Assembly (NCBI RefSeq): GCF_023614235.1
Contig: NZ_CP094264.1
Coordinates: forward strand, 5,208,001 to 5,272,000
Direction: 5' to 3'
Origin: Streptomyces sp. MRC013
GTDB lineage: Bacteria; Actinomycetota; Actinomycetes; Streptomycetales; Streptomycetaceae
DNA length: 64,000 bases
The notes below the pieces were generated by a model. The model saw nothing but the letters and a program-made list of their open reading frames with translations. It ran no database searches and had not been told where the DNA came from. Positions within the stretch are counted from its first letter, which is position 1. Each line of letters starts with the position of its first letter. Shown in pieces: positions 27,837 to 39,798 of the stretch. Both the position numbers and the translations under genes were made by a program.

Positions 27837-28057
27837 GGGTCACCTCCGCGAGTGAGAAGCCGCATCCGCCTACCCCCGGCCCCCCTGCCGGAAACGGCTC
27901 GCGGAAGGCGCCGGGGGAGTCCTGCGGCCGGGCGCCGGGGAGCCCGCCCGGCCCCGGCCGGGTGCGCACCGGCCCGGGCCCCTGGGCCGGCCGGGGCCGC
28001 CGTGCGGCGGTGGGCCCGGCGACCGCCCGGGGCACCGGGACCGCCGGGCCCAGGTGG

Positions 28058-28509
28058 GCCCCGCGCCCCGCAGTCCGGGCCCGCCGGGCGGCGTACCGGC
28101 CGGACCGCCTCCAGCGAGGCGCGGAAGCCGTGCAGTCCCTCCGGCAGCGCCGCGCGGACCGACGGCTGCACGGCGGCGAGGGCCGCGGTGAGCGTCCTCC
28201 CCCCGGCGGGCACGCAGCTCGCCGAGGCAGGCCTTCGCCGGGGCCGTCGGACGCAGTTCCAGCTTCCGGCGGCTGACTGAGTTCGGCGGCTTCTCGACGA
28301 AGCCCAGGGCCTCGAGCCGGTCGCACAGGCGGCTCACCGGGAAGGGGGCGGACCCCAGCGGCCCGCTGGGCGTGCGGGGGGTTGATCCCGTCCTCCCGCT
28401 CCAGCGCGTACAGCGCCCTCGGCCGGGTCGCCGGGACGGGGACGGGGAAGACCGCCTCGCGGCCGTGCTCCCAGAACGTCTCCGGCAACTCGACGACCTC
28501 GCCCGCCAC
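28058..28509 (-). pseudogene. MarR family regulator, degenerate
   Basis: Pieces of one MarR protein are spread over three frames on the minus strand. The first is [17 protein letters not shown] and [13 protein letters not shown], the second [15 protein letters not shown] and [13 protein letters not shown], the third [17 protein letters not shown]. The HTH core is badly diverged as well as frameshifted. Unlike the single homopolymer shifts elsewhere in this window, this needs several changes, so it is a real pseudogene. The MFS gene downstream has the same orientation. Confidence 0.7.
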
Positions 28510-28770
28510 CCCGGCGGCGACACCGCCGGACCCGCGCGGGGGGCGGTGGGGGCTTCACGTCCACCAGTGCACTCCCGGTCACGCGTAGCCGGCTCGGGCA
28601 CCGGTCCCGCACCGCAACGCCCGGGACGGGAGCGCACCGCCGGCGACGGGACGCCCGCCCGCGCCGCAACCCCGTCTTTCCGTCGCGCGGCGGCCCGGGG
28701 ACGCGGCCCTCCGCGGGCGGTCGCGGCGCCGGGGCGGGCGGCGCGGTCCGGCCGCGGCACCGCGGGCACC

Positions 28771-28813
28771 GCCCCCGTTCCCGGCGGGCCCCGGACCCGC
28801 CGGGAACGGGGGC
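28771..28813. terminator. Hairpin with 18-base arms upstream of the kinase gene
   Basis: Perfect arms beginning GCCCCCGTTCCCGG with a seven-base loop. No plus-strand gene precedes it directly, so it may insulate the kinase promoter. The region 28514-28950 otherwise holds no gene. Confidence 0.55.
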
Positions 28814-29157
28814 ACGCGAGCGGGCCGCAGGGCGCCCGCGGGGCGGGCCGATCGATTCCCTGGGCGTGCGTACGACACGGTAGGCTGGCCGCATTTGCCG
28901 CATGACAAAGGTTCGCGGGGGCATCCTGTCGGGCCCAGGCAGCGCTAACGAGGATGGTCATGGCTGAGACAGGCGACAACCCCCGCCCCGTGCCGCGGTC
29001 ACGCACGCGCCAGACCGGTGCGGTGGGCGAACCGGAGCTGCGCGGACTGCTGGCCGGACTGACGGCGGTGCGGGACGGCGACTTCGGGACGCGCCTGCCC
29101 GAGGGGGCGGACGGCCTCCTCGGCGAGATCGCCACCGTCTTCAACGGCATGGTCGAC

Positions 29158-30700
<1,543 letters not shown>

Positions 30701-31779
30701 CCATCGCGGAGGTCGCCAGCGCCGTCGCCGAGGGCGATCTGACGCGGTCCATCACCGTCGAGGCGTCCGGCGAGGTCGCCCAGCTCAAGGACAACATCAA
30801 CGCGATGGTGGAGTCCCTGCGCGAGACCACGCGCACCAACGAGGAACAGGACTGGCTCAAGACGAGCCTCGCCCACATCTCGGGCCTGATGCAGGGGCAC
30901 CGCGACCTCGCCACCGTGGCCGGGCTGGTCATGGAGGAGCTGACGCCGCTCGTGTCGGCCCAGTACGGCGCCTTCTACCTGGCGGACGACTCGGCCGGGG
31001 ACCCGGAGCTGCGGCTCGTCGGTTCGTACGGCCGCCCGGTGGGCGGCAAGGGCCCCGACCGCTTCCGCATGGGCGAGGCCCTGGTGGGCCAGGCGGCCCT
31101 GAGCCGGCGCACCATCGTCGCCGAGGGCGTGCCGGGCCAGTACATCAGCATCACCTGCGGCCTGGGGGAGATGGCGCCGGGCAGCGTGATCGTCCTGCCG
31201 ATCCTGGTCGAGGACCAGGTCCTCGGCGTCATCGAGCTGGCCTCGTTCAGCCCCTTCACCGCGGTCCACCGCGACTTCCTCGAGCAGCTGATGGAGATGC
31301 TCGGCGTCAACGTCAACACCATCGTCGCCAACGCGCGCACCGACGAGCTGCTGGAGGAGTCCCAGCGGCTGGCGTCGGAACTCCAGGCGCGCTCCGAGGA
31401 GCTCCAGGTCCAGCAGGAGGAGCTGCAGCGGTCCAACGCGGAGCTGGAGGAGAAGGCGGCGCTCCTCGCCGACCGCAACCGCGACATCGAGCGCAAGAAC
31501 CTGGAGATCGAGCAGGCCCGCCAGGAACTGGAGGCACGGGCCCAGCAGCTGTCCCTCGCCTCGAAGTACAAGTCCGAGTTCCTGGCCAACATGAGCCACG
31601 AACTGCGCACCCCGCTCAACAGCCTCCTCATCCTCGCCCAACTGCTCGCCCAGAACCCCACGCGCAACCTGACGCCGAAGCAGGTCGAGTACGCGGGCAT
31701 CATCCACTCGGCCGGCTCCGACCTGCTCCAGCTGATCAACGACATCCTGGACCTGTCGAAGGTCGAGGCGGGGAAGATG

Positions 31780-31791
31780 GACATTAACCCC
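31780..31791 (+). repeat. Target-site duplication, left copy (GACATTAACCCC)
   Basis: This 12-base sequence directly flanks the left IS end and recurs at 33315-33326 beyond the right end. It encodes DINP of the kinase. Confidence 0.95.
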
Positions 31792-33314
31792 AATACCAGT
31801 GACTTAAGGATTCCGGACGCGTCTGGCCTTGGAGGATGAGGTAATAGGGGCGGTGCGCCAGTGGGGGGCGATGGTTACGGCGTCGTCCGGGTCGCGGGTG
31901 GGCTGGGGCCACGTGCGGTGCTCGTCGCGTTTGACGCCGAAGTTGGACATCTTGCGTTTGACGACGCGGGGGTTGGTGCGTCGGCGTCGCGGCGGTAAGA
32001 GCCGGGCCGCTATTTCGTCGAGTCCGTGGGCCAGCGCCGCCGCGAGGTGGTCAGGGGAAAAGGCCGCCTGCGCGGTGACCTGGCGGCGCGCGAGGCGGAT
32101 GGTGCGGGTGAAGGACAGCCTGTCGGGGTCGAGGCCGGCCGCTTCGGCGGCGTCGTGCATGAGCGCGCGAATGGCGTGATGAACAAGCAGGTGACCCCAG
32201 ACTTCCTGCTCGACCCCGCCGGGTGACCGTGAACGCAGGACCTCGGCGGGCCCGCGCTGGTGCGTCTTCAGCTCGTCCAGCGCGTTTTCGAACTCCCACC
32301 GTTCCTGGTAGAGGGCGGCCAGCTCCGTCGCCGGGGCGGCCTTGGAGTCGAGGACCGTGGTGATCAGGCGGTAGGGGGCTTCCGGACCGGGCCTGCCGGG
32401 ATCCTCCAGCGTGTACTCGATGACCCGCACCACTTCCGGATCAGCTCGCTTGCGATGGTCCTTGGCTGCGACGATCTCGGACAGGTAAGAGCCGTCGGGC
32501 AGCTCCTCGCGCACGGGCAGCACCTGGTGGGCGCGGACGCGCCACAGCAGGTCCGCTCCGCCGGCCGCCGCGGCCCGCCACAGCTCCAGGCCGGTGAAAC
32601 CGCGGTCGGCCAGCAGCAGGTCACCCGCCCCCAGGCTGCCGAGCACCTGCCGGGCCAGTACGGGTTCGGACACCGTGCGAGGTCCCAGCGCGGCGGCGGT
32701 GATGGCGTGAGTGCCGCACTCGGCCAGCGCCACCACCCGTACCTGCGGGAACGCACACCGCTCGGTGCGATGTGTTGTGGGGCGCCCGAAGTAAGCGGCG
32801 TTCTCCTCGCTGTCCGGCACGTCGAACACCGTGCCGTCGACGGCCATCACCCGCCAACTGCGGTAGAAGGCCCCCGGCGACGACTCCGCCGCCAGAGGCC
32901 GGGCCACCTCGGCGAACAGGGCCTTCAAGGGCTCGGGGCCAAGTCTCGCGCGGGCCCGTGAGATCGCCGCCGTGGTCGGCACGTTCCAGGACCCTGACCA
33001 GCGCTTCACCCATGCCAGCCCATGCGTCAGCAACCGGGCGACCTCTTCATAGCCCTGGCCGGAGAACAAGCACATCGCCAGCACGAAGTAGACCACCACG
33101 CGGGGCGGCAGCAACCGGTTGCGCTGACCGGACCGGCCGCACTCGGCCACAACCCTGTCCACCAACTCCGGCGGAAATGACCTCGTCAGCAGCCCGACCG
33201 CAATGCGATCCGACAGCCGCTCATCCGTCTCCGGCTTAACCTGTCCCGGCCGCGGCATCTCAGCACCTCCCGACCAGACATCCTACCGACTTGAAGTCTT
33301 AAGTCACTGGTATT
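31792..33314 (-). mobile_element. Complete IS4-family insertion sequence, 1523 bp
   Basis: Perfect 17-base terminal inverted repeats (AATACCAGTGACTTAAG) lie at 31792-31808 and 33298-33314. It holds one transposase gene on the minus strand and is flanked by a 12-base target duplication, in the size range made by IS4-family elements. Ends, target copies and transposase all look intact, which indicates a recent insertion. Confidence 0.95.
31804..33258 (-). CDS. IS4 family transposase
   Basis: 484 residues. DDE catalytic positions are visible: [13 protein letters not shown] (first Asp), LLADRGFTG (second Asp) and the IS4 signature Y(2)R(3)E(6)K as [15 protein letters not shown] (Glu). The N-terminal region [20 protein letters not shown] matches the IS4 N-terminal domain. 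The stop codon lies within the left terminal repeat, so transcription terminates across the kinase junction. The gene is full length and opposite in direction to the host gene. Confidence 0.93.
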   Translation of the reverse strand: MPRPGQVKPETDERLSDRIAVGLLTRSFPPELVDRVVAECGRSGQRNRLLPPRVVVYFVLAMCLFSGQGYEEVARLLTHGLAWVKRWSGSWNVPTTAAISRARARLGPEPLKALFAEVARPLAAESSPGAFYRSWRVMAVDGTVFDVPDSEENAAYFGRPTTHRTERCAFPQVRVVALAECGTHAITAAALGPRTVSEPVLARQVLGSLGAGDLLLADRGFTGLELWRAAAAGGADLLWRVRAHQVLPVREELPDGSYLSEIVAAKDHRKRADPEVVRVIEYTLEDPGRPGPEAPYRLITTVLDSKAAPATELAALYQERWEFENALDELKTHQRGPAEVLRSRSPGGVEQEVWGHLLVHHAIRALMHDAAEAAGLDPDRLSFTRTIRLARRQVTAQAAFSPDHLAAALAHGLDEIAARLLPPRRRRTNPRVVKRKMSNFGVKRDEHRTWPQPTRDPDDAVTIAPHWRTAPITSSSKARRVRNP

Positions 33315-33326
33315 GACATTAACCCC
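33315..33326 (+). repeat. Target-site duplication, right copy
   Basis: Identical to the 12 bases at 31780-31791 and immediately follows the right terminal repeat. Confidence 0.95.
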
Positions 33327-34832
33327 GAACGAGTCCCCCTGCGCCGCCTGCTCGACTACGTCGAGGCCACCTTCCGGCCCATGACCACGCAGAAGGGCCT
33401 CGACTTCGCCATCACCACCGCCCCCGGCGTCCCCGCCGACCTGCTGACCGACGACTCGCGGCTGCGCCAGGTCCTGCGCAACCTGCTGTCCAATGCGGTG
33501 AAGTTCACCGAGCACGGCAGCGTGGAACTGGTCATCGAGCCGGTCCCCGACGCCGGGGTCCCCGTCTCCGTCTCCCGGCGCGACGGCCCCGTGGTCGCCT
33601 TCCGGGTCGAGGACACCGGCATCGGCATCGCGGAGGAGCAGCTGGAGAGCATCTTCGGCGCCTTCCAGCAGGCGGACGGCACCACCAGCCGCAAGTACGG
33701 GGGGACCGGCCTGGGCCTGTCCATCAGCCGGGAGATCGCCCACCTCCTCGGCGGCGCCGTCACCGCGGAGAGCACGCCGGGCCAGGGCAGCGTCTTCACC
33801 CTGTACCTGCCGGTGACGCACACGGACTTCCACGCCGAGCTCGAACCGGCCCCCCACCGCGCCGAGCTGGAGGAGGCTGAGCGGCCCGAGCAGCCGGCGA
33901 ACGGGGCCCGGCGGGGGCCCGCCGCCCCGGCGCCGCGCCCGACGCGCCGGCTGCTGGTGATCGAGGAGCGGCCGCGCGGCCTGCTCTCCCTCGTCGCCGA
34001 GAGCGCCGTCGCCGAGGTCGGGGGCGGGGACGCCCGGCCCGACGACGGCGTGGACATAGAGGTCATCCCCGCCATCGGCGCCCAGGAGGCCGCGGCGGCC
34101 CTCGCCGCCGAGCCGTTCCACTGCGTCGTGCTGGAGCTGGACATGGCCGGGGGCGAGGCCCTGCGGTTCCTGGACGCCATGGACGGCGACGCCGCGCTGC
34201 GCACCGTGCCGGTCCTCGCCCACACCAGCCGCCGCCACGACAGCGCCCAGGAGCTGGACCTGCGGCAGCGGGCGGGCAGCCGCCCGTTGGAACTCCTGTC
34301 CAGCCTCGACGAGCTGCGCGAGCGCATCGCCCTGCACCTGTCGGCGGAGCAGCCCGGCGACGTGGTGGTGCCCCTGGTCCGCACGGAGGAGCTGCCCCAC
34401 CTGACGCCCCTCAAGGAGCTCGACGGGGAGCTCCGGGGCCGCACGGTCCTCGTCGTGGACGACGACGCCCGCAACCTCTACGCGCTGAGCGGGATCCTCG
34501 AACTCCACGGCCTGCGGGTGCTGCACGCGGAGAACGGCCGCAGGAGCATCGAGGCGCTGCACGAGCACCCCGAGATCGACCTCGTCCTGATGGACGTCAT
34601 GATGCCGGAGATGGACGGGTACGCGGCCACCGCCGAGATCCGGCGCATGCCGGACCACGCCGACCTGCCCGTCATCGCCGTCACCGCGAAGGCGATGCCG
34701 GGCGACCGGGAGAAGAGCATCATGGCGGGTGCCAGCGACTACGTGACCAAGCCGGTCGACGCCCACGACCTCATCGCCCGCGTGCGCCACTGGATGCGCG
34801 TCAGGACCGGCGGGGCGGAGACGACGCGATGA
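33315..34832 (+). pseudogene. HAMP-array hybrid histidine kinase, 3' part
   Basis: Continues the kinase in frame from the right target copy (33315-33326). HATPase motifs are LLSNAVKFTEHG (N box), VEDTGIGIAEEQ (G1) and KYGGTGLGLSISREI (G2). A linker with a degenerate receiver-like segment follows, then a canonical receiver VLVVDDDARNLYALS with the phospho-Asp in LVLMDVMMPEMDGY and the Lys in YVTKPVDAHDL. There is no natural start here; an internal start such as 33381 could make a truncated ATPase-receiver protein. The stop overlaps the next gene by four bases. Confidence 0.9.
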
Positions 34833-37309
34833 CCGCCTCCGACACGAGGAGCGGCTCCGGCCCCGCCGGTGCGCCGCACACCGGCCCCGGTACGGCGGCG
34901 GACCGCGCCGAGGGCTCCGCACGGCACCCCGCGCCGTACTCCGCGGCCGCGCCCCCGGCCCCCGGGGCGGAGCAGGACTCCGCGGTCGGCCGGCTGGCCG
35001 CCACCGTGGAGCGCCTGCGGCGGGAGGTGCGCGCCGCGCAGGCGGCCGCCGACGGGCGGGCGCTGATCGAACTCGCCAAGGGCGTGCTGATCGAGCGGCT
35101 GCGCTGCGGGCCGGCCCAGGCCGCCCGGCAGCTGTCCGAACTCGCCGAGCAGGCCGGGGTGGCACCGCTGGAACTGGCGGCCGACATCGTCAACCAGGCC
35201 GCCCGGGACCACGTCGCCGAGGTCGTCGACGACTTCGTCCGCCGTACCGGCGGGACCCCGTCCCGGGAGGACGGCGACGCGTCCGTCGCCGTGCGGCTGC
35301 GTACGGCGGAGAGCGCCGCGCTGGCCGCCGGAGACACGCAGAGGATGGCCGAGTCCCTGCTGGAGCACGCGCTGGCGCCGCTCGGCGCGACGGGCGCCGC
35401 CGTCTGGACGGCAGGCCCGGACGGATCCCTCACCCTCTCCGGCCACGCCGGCTTCGGCACGGAGGAGGCGGGCCGCTGGTGGTACGTGCCCCCGGGCGTG
35501 GCGACGGTGGCCCGGCGGGCGCTCGACTGCCGGGAGACGGTGTGGATCACCTCCCTGACCGGCTCCGGGGTCCCCTCGATCGGCCGCTCCCAGTACCCCC
35601 AGGGCGGCCGCGTGGCCATGCCCGCGGGCACGGGCGGCCGCGTCCACGGCGTGCTGGAGATCTGCTGGCCCGCCCCGATCGGCCCGCAGCCCCAGCCCGT
35701 GGTGCGGCAGCTGGAGGCGCTCGCCGAGCTCTGCGCGCACACCCTGGAGACCCTCCCGTCCTCCACGGTCTACCCGCCGGGGATCTCGCGGGAGTTCGCC
35801 GACGTGTCGGAGCTGGCGGACCTGGCCGACGGGCTGTACGACCCGGCACTGGTCCTCACCCCCCACCTGGACGCGGAGGGGCGGCTCGCCGACTTCCGCA
35901 TCCGCCACGTCAACCACCGCTTCCAGGACCCGGCCGGCCGCCCGCGCAGCGCGGTCTCCGGCGCGCTGCTGCTGGAGGCCTATCCCATGGCCGCCGGGGA
36001 GAGCGACCTCTTCGGCAAGGTGGAGCGCGTCTACGCGACCGGCGAGCCGTTCCGGGCACGGCGGACGACGCTGACGGCGCTCGTCGACCAGGTCCCCCTC
36101 GCACTGTTCGCGGACATCAGCGTCAGCCGGCACGGCGGCGGCGTCCTGCTCATCTGGCGCATCGAGGACGAGACCGCGCGCCTCGCCCGCCTGCTGCAGC
36201 ACGCCCAGCGCCTGGGCCGCGTCGGCGGCTTCGAAGAGGACCTGGCGACCGGCGAGATCACGTGGAACGGCCAGTTGTTCTCGCTGTACGGAAGACCGCA
36301 GGCCGAGGGGCCGGTGTCGCTCCAGGACCTGACCTCGTACGCGCATCCGGACGACGGGGTGGCGATCGGCCGGTTCCTGCGGGCGGTCCTGCACCACGGC
36401 CGCCCCGACAGCGTGGCGTTCCGGCTGCAGCGCCCCGACGGCGTCACCCGGCACATCAGGGTCATCGCCGAGCCCGTCCTCGACGACGGCCGCCTGGTCG
36501 CGGTCCGCGGCGCGTACCAGGACATCTCGTCGCAGCACTGGACCGAGGTGGCGCTCGCCGCGACGCGCGACCAGCTCGCCCAGACCGAGCAGGAGGCGGC
36601 CGAGCGCAACCGGCTGGCGCTGCAGCTCCAGCACGCCATCATGCCGCCCACCCGCTCCCCGCTCGACGTGCCGGGCCTCGACGTCGCCGTGCGGTACCGG
36701 CCCGCCGAATCCGAGTCGCTGGTCGGCGGCGACTGGTACGACATGGTCGTCCTGCCGTCGAAGCACATCCTGCTCTGCGTCGGCGACGTCGCGGGCCACG
36801 GCATCGAGGCGGCCACCGGCATGGTGGTGCTGCGCAACGCGCTGCGCGGGCTGGCGGTCACCGGAGCCGGCCCCGCCCAGCTGCTGTCCTGGCTCAACAT
36901 GGTGGCCCACCACCTCACGGAGCAGGTCACGGCCACCGCGGTGTGCGGCGTGTACGACCCCGCGACGCGGGTGCTGCGCTGGGCGCGGGCCGGGCACCTC
37001 CCGCCCGTCCTGGTGCGCGAGGAGACGGCCGAGCCGCTGCCGATGCCCCAGGGCCTCCTCCTGGGGGCGCTCTCCGAGGCCGAGTACGAGGAGAGCGTGG
37101 TCACGCTCGAACCGGGCGACTCCCTTCTCATGTACACCGACGGCCTCGTCGAGAGGCGCGACACCGCCGTGCAGGACTCGCTCAACCAGCTCCTGACCAC
37201 GGCGCGGGGCCCGGCGCCGTCGCTGGGGAACCGGCTGGACCGGCTGCTGACGCACAGTCGCTCCGACACGGACGACGACACGTGCCTGATCGGCATCCAC
37301 ATCGAGTGA
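34829..37309 (+). CDS. ANTAR-GAF-PAS-SpoIIE phosphatase
   Basis: 826 residues; ATG 34829 overlaps the kinase stop (ATGA). After a disordered start, an ANTAR domain is seen at about residues 70-130 (ALIELAKGVLIERLRCGPAQ). GAF and PAS regions follow, including YGRPQAEGPVSLQDL and TSYAHPDDGVAIGRF. The SpoIIE/PP2C phosphatase starts near residue 600, with GGDWYDM, GDVAGHGIEAA, MYTDGLVERR and DTCLIGIH. Such enzymes dephosphorylate STAS-domain anti-anti-sigma factors. Coupled to the kinase gene, it is probably the output partner, and the IS insertion upstream may be polar on it. Confidence 0.92.
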   Translation: MTASDTRSGSGPAGAPHTGPGTAADRAEGSARHPAPYSAAAPPAPGAEQDSAVGRLAATVERLRREVRAAQAAADGRALIELAKGVLIERLRCGPAQAARQLSELAEQAGVAPLELAADIVNQAARDHVAEVVDDFVRRTGGTPSREDGDASVAVRLRTAESAALAAGDTQRMAESLLEHALAPLGATGAAVWTAGPDGSLTLSGHAGFGTEEAGRWWYVPPGVATVARRALDCRETVWITSLTGSGVPSIGRSQYPQGGRVAMPAGTGGRVHGVLEICWPAPIGPQPQPVVRQLEALAELCAHTLETLPSSTVYPPGISREFADVSELADLADGLYDPALVLTPHLDAEGRLADFRIRHVNHRFQDPAGRPRSAVSGALLLEAYPMAAGESDLFGKVERVYATGEPFRARRTTLTALVDQVPLALFADISVSRHGGGVLLIWRIEDETARLARLLQHAQRLGRVGGFEEDLATGEITWNGQLFSLYGRPQAEGPVSLQDLTSYAHPDDGVAIGRFLRAVLHHGRPDSVAFRLQRPDGVTRHIRVIAEPVLDDGRLVAVRGAYQDISSQHWTEVALAATRDQLAQTEQEAAERNRLALQLQHAIMPPTRSPLDVPGLDVAVRYRPAESESLVGGDWYDMVVLPSKHILLCVGDVAGHGIEAATGMVVLRNALRGLAVTGAGPAQLLSWLNMVAHHLTEQVTATAVCGVYDPATRVLRWARAGHLPPVLVREETAEPLPMPQGLLLGALSEAEYEESVVTLEPGDSLLMYTDGLVERRDTAVQDSLNQLLTTARGPAPSLGNRLDRLLTHSRSDTDDDTCLIGIHIE

Positions 37310-37316
37310 GGACGGA

Positions 37317-37344
37317 CCGGTCCCGCGGCACGCCGCGGGACCGG
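37317..37344 (+). terminator. Terminator of the kinase-phosphatase operon
   Basis: Twelve-base arms CCGGTCCCGCGG and CCGCGGGACCGG with a CACG loop begin eight bases after the phosphatase stop. Confidence 0.8.
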
Positions 37345-38219
37345 CGGCCGGCCGGCCGACCGGGCGCGGAGCGCTCCGGTCTGCGGGTGGGGCCGCGGGA
37401 CGCTTCAGAGGCCTTCCCGCCCCGCCCGGAACCCGGCCGGAAGGCCCCGTGGGGCGGCCCGGGGACGGGAGTCCGGCCACGACGGTTGCCGCTCGGCGGC
37501 TCCCCGCCCGGCCGGCGCCGGCCGGGCGGGGAGCCGCACGCCCCCGGACGGCGGCGGCACCGCCGCGCGGGGACGCGCACCGGGCCGGTGGCGCCGGCCG
37601 TACCCGCGGCGGGCCGGTCGGGGCCGTCCCCATGCGGACCCCGCGTCGGGGTGACGTTCCGGAGCTCTTCTCGGTGCGGCCGGTGGCAGAGGGGGCCGCA
37701 GGGTGTGAAAGGAAGGCCATTTCGCCCGGGCCGTCGGACCGGATGCCGGTCCGAAATTTCCAGGAGGGTGTTTCCGGTTTGCGGACCGTGCACCGGGCCG
37801 CTGTTTCCCGTTCGTTCTCGCGGGTCGGCCGGTGTCGCTTTTTCCCGTCGGCTTTCCTTGTTCTCCGCTCCGCTGCTCCGGTGATTGTCTCACCCCTATG
37901 GCGGCGCAATTCATTTCGGCCGCCGGCCCCCGGCCGGGCGGACGGGTACCGTCCGGTTTCCTGCACGCCGCGGGCGCGTCGGCGGACCGGTCCGCCGGAG
38001 GCCCGCCTGTGCGGGGGAGACCCCGTGCTGCCCGTACTGCCTGCTGCGACCCTCCCTGACGGGGGGACCGGCGGCGCGGCGCACGGCCGGGGCACCCGGG
38101 CCCGCCCCGGAAGCCCCGGACATCCGGAGGGCCTCCGCGGCGGGAAACTCCACCGGTCGCCCGCCGGGGCGCCGTTCCGGACGGGGCGGCGGTATCGGGC
38201 AAGGAGGCAGGGCCGACAC
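37345..38219. other. Long intergenic stretch with a perfect 42-base palindrome
   Basis: No gene is evident over nearly 0.9 kb. The palindrome at 37496-37537 is described separately. From about 37690 to 37900 the base composition becomes less GC-rich, as often seen in long upstream regions of developmental genes. Confidence 0.5.
37496..37537. terminator. Perfect 42-base GC palindrome
   Basis: Two 21-base arms with no spacer, centre between 37516 and 37517; the left arm begins GCGGCTCCCCGCCC. It could be a second terminator or a protein- or recombinase-binding site; no T-run follows. Confidence 0.6.
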
Positions 38220-38265
38220 CACTCGGTTGGAGCAATACCCCCGCAGGTTGCGCTTCGTTTACCGG
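38220..38265 (+). promoter_or_regulatory. Promoter-like motif shared by the two rodlin-like genes, copy A
   Basis: Contains CACTCGG, then AGCAATACC (38231), ten unrelated bases, then GCGCTTCGTTTACCG (38250). The same two blocks with the same ten-base spacing precede the paralogue at 55228. Conserved blocks with a diverged spacer of fixed length suggest -35 and -10 elements, possibly of an ECF-type sigma factor, giving a leader of about 170 bases. Confidence 0.65.
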
Positions 38266-38436
38266 TCGGTGATGGTCGAATGTGGCACTAATGCCTTTCC
38301 GGATCAGTGCCGTGACGGCAGACATGACCACGTCCGGCGCTGTGGCCGAACGCGACTGAATACCGGTCACGCAGACGCCCCGCCCCGCCGGGACAACGAC
38401 ACGGAAATCCCTCAGACCCAGAAGGAAAAGAGAAGG

Positions 38437-38721
38437 ATGAAGCTCAAGAACGCCCTCGCCTGCACGTTCGCCGCTCTGGCCGTCGCCGGTGGCGCCGCCG
38501 GTACCGCCCAAGCGGCCGACGACGACACGTCGAAGTTCGACAGCAGCAGCCAGGTCCTCAGCTGCGACGTCATCGAGGTCATCGACATCCCGATCCTCTC
38601 GTCCGCCGACAACAACATCGACTGCTCCGAGAACGTCAAGGAGGAGGAGAGCAAGTCGGTGCACATCGTGGACGAGGAGAACGCCGAGGCCACCGCGGTG
38701 CTCCTCCCGCGCAACCGCTGA
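38437..38721 (+). CDS. Small secreted rodlin-like protein, copy A
   Basis: 94 residues from ATG 38437. The Sec signal peptide is MKLKNALACTFAALAVAGG with cleavage after AQA. The mature part is about 66 residues, acidic, with two cysteines in VLSCDVIEVIDIPILSS and NNIDCSENVKEEE. The cysteine spacing and the xIPxLSxxxNNxxC pattern recall the rodlins of Streptomyces aerial hyphae, though it is shorter; this is my inference. A paralogue at 54956-55228 is about 70 percent identical. Likely a cell-surface or aerial-hypha protein. Confidence 0.8.
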   Translation: MKLKNALACTFAALAVAGGAAGTAQAADDDTSKFDSSSQVLSCDVIEVIDIPILSSADNNIDCSENVKEEESKSVHIVDEENAEATAVLLPRNR

Positions 38722-38765
38722 CCGTGCGGTCCGCCCCCTGAGAGGGGCCGGGCCGTCGTCCACAG

Positions 38766-38802
38766 GGTCCAGCCGCCCCGGAACCCCCGGGGCGGCCGGA
38801 CC
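38766..38802 (+). terminator. Terminator of rodlin-like gene A
   Basis: Sixteen-base arms with one mismatch, GGTCCaGCCGCCCCGG against CCGGGGCGGCcGGACC, 45 bases after the stop codon. Confidence 0.65.
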
Positions 38803-39009
38803 CGTCGGGCGTTCGGCGGGCAGGGAGCGGCGGTGACGGCCGGGGAGCCGCGCCGGTGCGGGCGCCCCCGGGTGCCGGTGTCCCGTCGCGGCCGCCGCCG
38901 TCCTCGGGCCGCGGCCGCCGAACGGCCGCCACCGGCGCTCCGGGCGGGCGGCGGGCCGGCGGGTGAGCGGACGGGAGTACCCCGGGCCGGCCGCGGGCAT
39001 CCGCAGGGC

Positions 39010-39687
39010 GTGGAGAATTCCGACGAAAAGCTCCCGCGGACGGCGGCCGCGCGCCGCGGGACCCCGTGGTGGTTCACCGTCCCCGCCGTCCTGCTCACAC
39101 TGGCGGTCCTGTTCACCGTGGCGGGGCGGTTCGGCGCCCTGCCCGGCTGGGCCGGCCTCTTCGGCGAGGAGACCCGCGACCGCTCCGGGCCCGTGCTCCT
39201 CCAGTCCATCCAGGACCTCAGCCGTTACGAGGGCGCCGCGGGCTCCTACCAGATCGTGGTGGACCTGGAGAAGGACGCGAGATTCCTGCCGGACGCCATC
39301 CGCGGCACGCGCACGCTGTACGTGGCGGCCGGCACCGTCGGCGCGTACGTCGACCTGGGGAGGACCGGGCCCGAGGACGTCACCGTGGACGAGGCGCGCA
39401 CCTCCGCCGTGATCCGGCTGCCGCGCGCCGTGCTGGGCCCGCCGGCCCTGGACCCGGAGCGGTCCTACGCGGTGTCCAAGCAGCGCGGCCTGCTGGACCG
39501 GCTCGGCGACCTCTTCTCCGACAACCCCAACGACGAGCGTGCCGTGCAGAGGCTGGCGGCCCAGCGGATCGGGGAGGCCGCGCGGGGGAGCGGACTCACC
39601 GAGAGGGCCGAGCGGAACACCACCGCGATGCTGAAGGGCCTCCTCGGTTCCCTGGGGTTCGAGCGGGTGACGGTGACCTACGGCTGA
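39010..39687 (+). CDS. DUF4230 membrane-anchored protein
   Basis: 225 residues from GTG 39010, chosen because the upstream extension to 38833 is Arg/Pro-rich. One hydrophobic segment (WWFTVPAVLLTLAVLFTVAG) anchors the N-terminus. The exterior part, LLQSIQDLSRYEGAAGSYQI to LGSLGFERVTVTYG, matches DUF4230. Function is unknown. The protein is probably displayed outside the membrane. Confidence 0.83.
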   Translation: MENSDEKLPRTAAARRGTPWWFTVPAVLLTLAVLFTVAGRFGALPGWAGLFGEETRDRSGPVLLQSIQDLSRYEGAAGSYQIVVDLEKDARFLPDAIRGTRTLYVAAGTVGAYVDLGRTGPEDVTVDEARTSAVIRLPRAVLGPPALDPERSYAVSKQRGLLDRLGDLFSDNPNDERAVQRLAAQRIGEAARGSGLTERAERNTTAMLKGLLGSLGFERVTVTYG

Positions 39688-39798
39688 CCCCCTCCGGGGC
39701 GGAGGACGGGCGGGAGCCCCGGCCGGGGGCGCCGCGGCGCGTAGGCTGCGAACCGGCTCGGCGAAACGGCCGGGCGGGCCGAACGAGGAGGAGCCGTC

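Noticed and set aside
34829..37309. A direct repeat or frameshift within the ANTAR-SpoIIE gene
   Set aside because: The reading frame is continuous over 826 residues with all phosphatase motifs in order.
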